A DNA stretch of 6,143 nucleotides, taken from positions 1 through 6,143 of the forward strand of contig JARGNC010000122.1 of NCBI GenBank assembly GCA_029212425.1, read 5' to 3'. Positions 5,490 through 6,143 of the stretch are shown here, in pieces. The notes beneath the pieces were generated by a model. The model searched no databases and was not told the origin of the DNA. It saw nothing but the letters and a program-made list of their open reading frames with translations. Origin of the DNA: Phycisphaerales bacterium. GTDB taxonomy: Bacteria; Planctomycetota; Phycisphaerae; Phycisphaerales; UBA1924. The position numbers and the translations under genes were made by a program. The first letter of the stretch is position 1, and the number at the start of each line of letters is the position of its first letter.

Positions 5490-5495
5490 TTAGTC

Positions 5496-6074
5496 ATGCC
5501 CTTCAAACGCCCAACAGACGACGAGACCATCGACCGCCCCGACCAGATCCGAGCACTTTGCTCCCCGGTGCGCCACGAGATCCACCAGGTTGTGCTGAGT
5601 CAAGGCGAGGCTTCTGTCCGAGAGATCGCAGAACAGATGGGACGCAAGCCGGTTTCGTTATATCGGCATATCGATCAACTGGTCGAGGTGGGCTTGCTCA
5701 TTGATATCGGTACCAAGAGCACAGCACGACGGGATGCAAAGATCTACACCACGAAACTTGAGTTCATGAGGTACCATCCTCGGAAGCCCGCGATGGTTGA
5801 CGCGCTCGGAGAATTTGCCCGGGCCTCATTGAAAGACACTGGGCTCAAAATCACCAAGGTCTTTGATTCCGGTGACGCTGTTCTGCCGATCCCGCACCGC
5901 GACACCTTTATAGGGAGTCCAGCAGGATGGGTCGATGAAGATGAACTCGCCGAGCTCAACACCCACATCGATTCGATCCTTGAACTGCTCGCAAACAAGC
6001 CCAGAAAGAAGGGGGCTAAGCGCATCGTGATCTCGATGGGGATGTACTCCGCGAGCGGCCCAAATCCCGACTGA
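5496..6074 (+). CDS. ArsR-like winged-helix transcriptional regulator
   Basis: This 192-residue cytoplasmic protein is a probable DNA-binding regulator. Residues 16-88 form an ArsR-type winged helix: DQIRALCSPVRHEIHQVVL (16-34) is the typical first helix region, SVREIAEQMG (40-49) the support helix, KPVSLYRHIDQLVEVG (51-66) the recognition helix and linker, and LLIDIGTKSTARRDAKIYTT (67-86) the beta wing. The rest (about 90-192) is mixed helical, with VDEDELAELNTHIDSILELL (146-165) likely a dimerisation helix. I recognise no ligand domain and no cysteine metal site. ATG 5496 has no Shine-Dalgarno sequence. The gene is divergent from the dockerin-type gene, so it may regulate that gene and itself; this is inferred from position only. 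Confidence 0.85.
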   Translation: MPFKRPTDDETIDRPDQIRALCSPVRHEIHQVVLSQGEASVREIAEQMGRKPVSLYRHIDQLVEVGLLIDIGTKSTARRDAKIYTTKLEFMRYHPRKPAMVDALGEFARASLKDTGLKITKVFDSGDAVLPIPHRDTFIGSPAGWVDEDELAELNTHIDSILELLANKPRKKGAKRIVISMGMYSASGPNPD

Positions 6075-6075
6075 T

Positions 6076-6143
6076 TCAGAAGCGTTTGTGCGCAGCACGA
6101 GATCGTTTGTCGCCCACTTTCATCACTGCACGAAGCACCGGTA
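6076..6143 (-). CDS. C-terminal end of an unidentified leftward gene
   Basis: On the minus strand a frame enters from the window edge and ends at TGA (6076-6078), one base past the convergent regulator stop. The 21 visible residues end VMKVGDKRSRAAHKRF, a strongly basic tail as seen in some nucleic-acid-binding proteins. Too little is visible to name it, and a chance open frame of this length cannot be excluded. Confidence 0.4.
   Translation of the reverse strand, partial: PVLRAVMKVGDKRSRAAHKRF

Noticed and set aside
1..6143. tRNA or rRNA genes, CRISPR arrays, insertion sequences, toxin-antitoxin pair
   Set aside because: No cloverleaf, spaced repeats, terminal inverted repeats or matching proteins were seen in any part of the window.

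Overview
The window looks like ordinary chromosome from a member of the Planctomycetota, most likely class Phycisphaerae. The best evidence is the secreted protein at 4483-5397 on the minus strand. It ends in a dockerin-like tail of two calcium-loop repeats framed by a Cys near the start and a terminal Gly-Cys-Pro, a type I associate with Phycisphaerae. No tRNA, rRNA, CRISPR array, insertion sequence or phage gene was found.

Layout from left to right. (1) A 5'-complete, 3'-truncated queA (tRNA queuosine synthesis) runs leftward off the window from 899. (2) After a 174-base divergent gap, rightward genes begin: an unrecognised 122-residue protein (1074-1442), a small putative lipoprotein (1524-1976), and dprA (1973-3154), which overlaps the lipoprotein gene by four bases (GTGA). 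(3) A 287-base non-coding stretch separates dprA from lexA. It holds a probable dprA terminator, several copies of GACCCGAT, a sigma70-like promoter and two sizeable inverted repeats. (4) An unrecognised ORF (3442-3987) leads into lexA (3785-4396) and overlaps its start out of frame. (5) A strong hairpin (4411-4459) ends lexA and the convergent dockerin-type gene. (6) A winged-helix regulator gene (5496-6074) is divergent from the dockerin-type gene and appears leaderless. (7) The last 21 codons of a leftward gene with a basic tail end one base beyond the regulator.

Functionally the centre concerns DNA repair and DNA uptake. DprA protects incoming single-stranded DNA and loads RecA on it, and LexA is the repressor that cleaves itself when it meets RecA filaments. 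They appear to be separate transcription units. I found no wholly new multi-gene system. The parts most worth a second look are the lexA leader with its two inverted repeats, the out-of-frame ORF running into lexA, and the divergent regulator/dockerin-protein pair.
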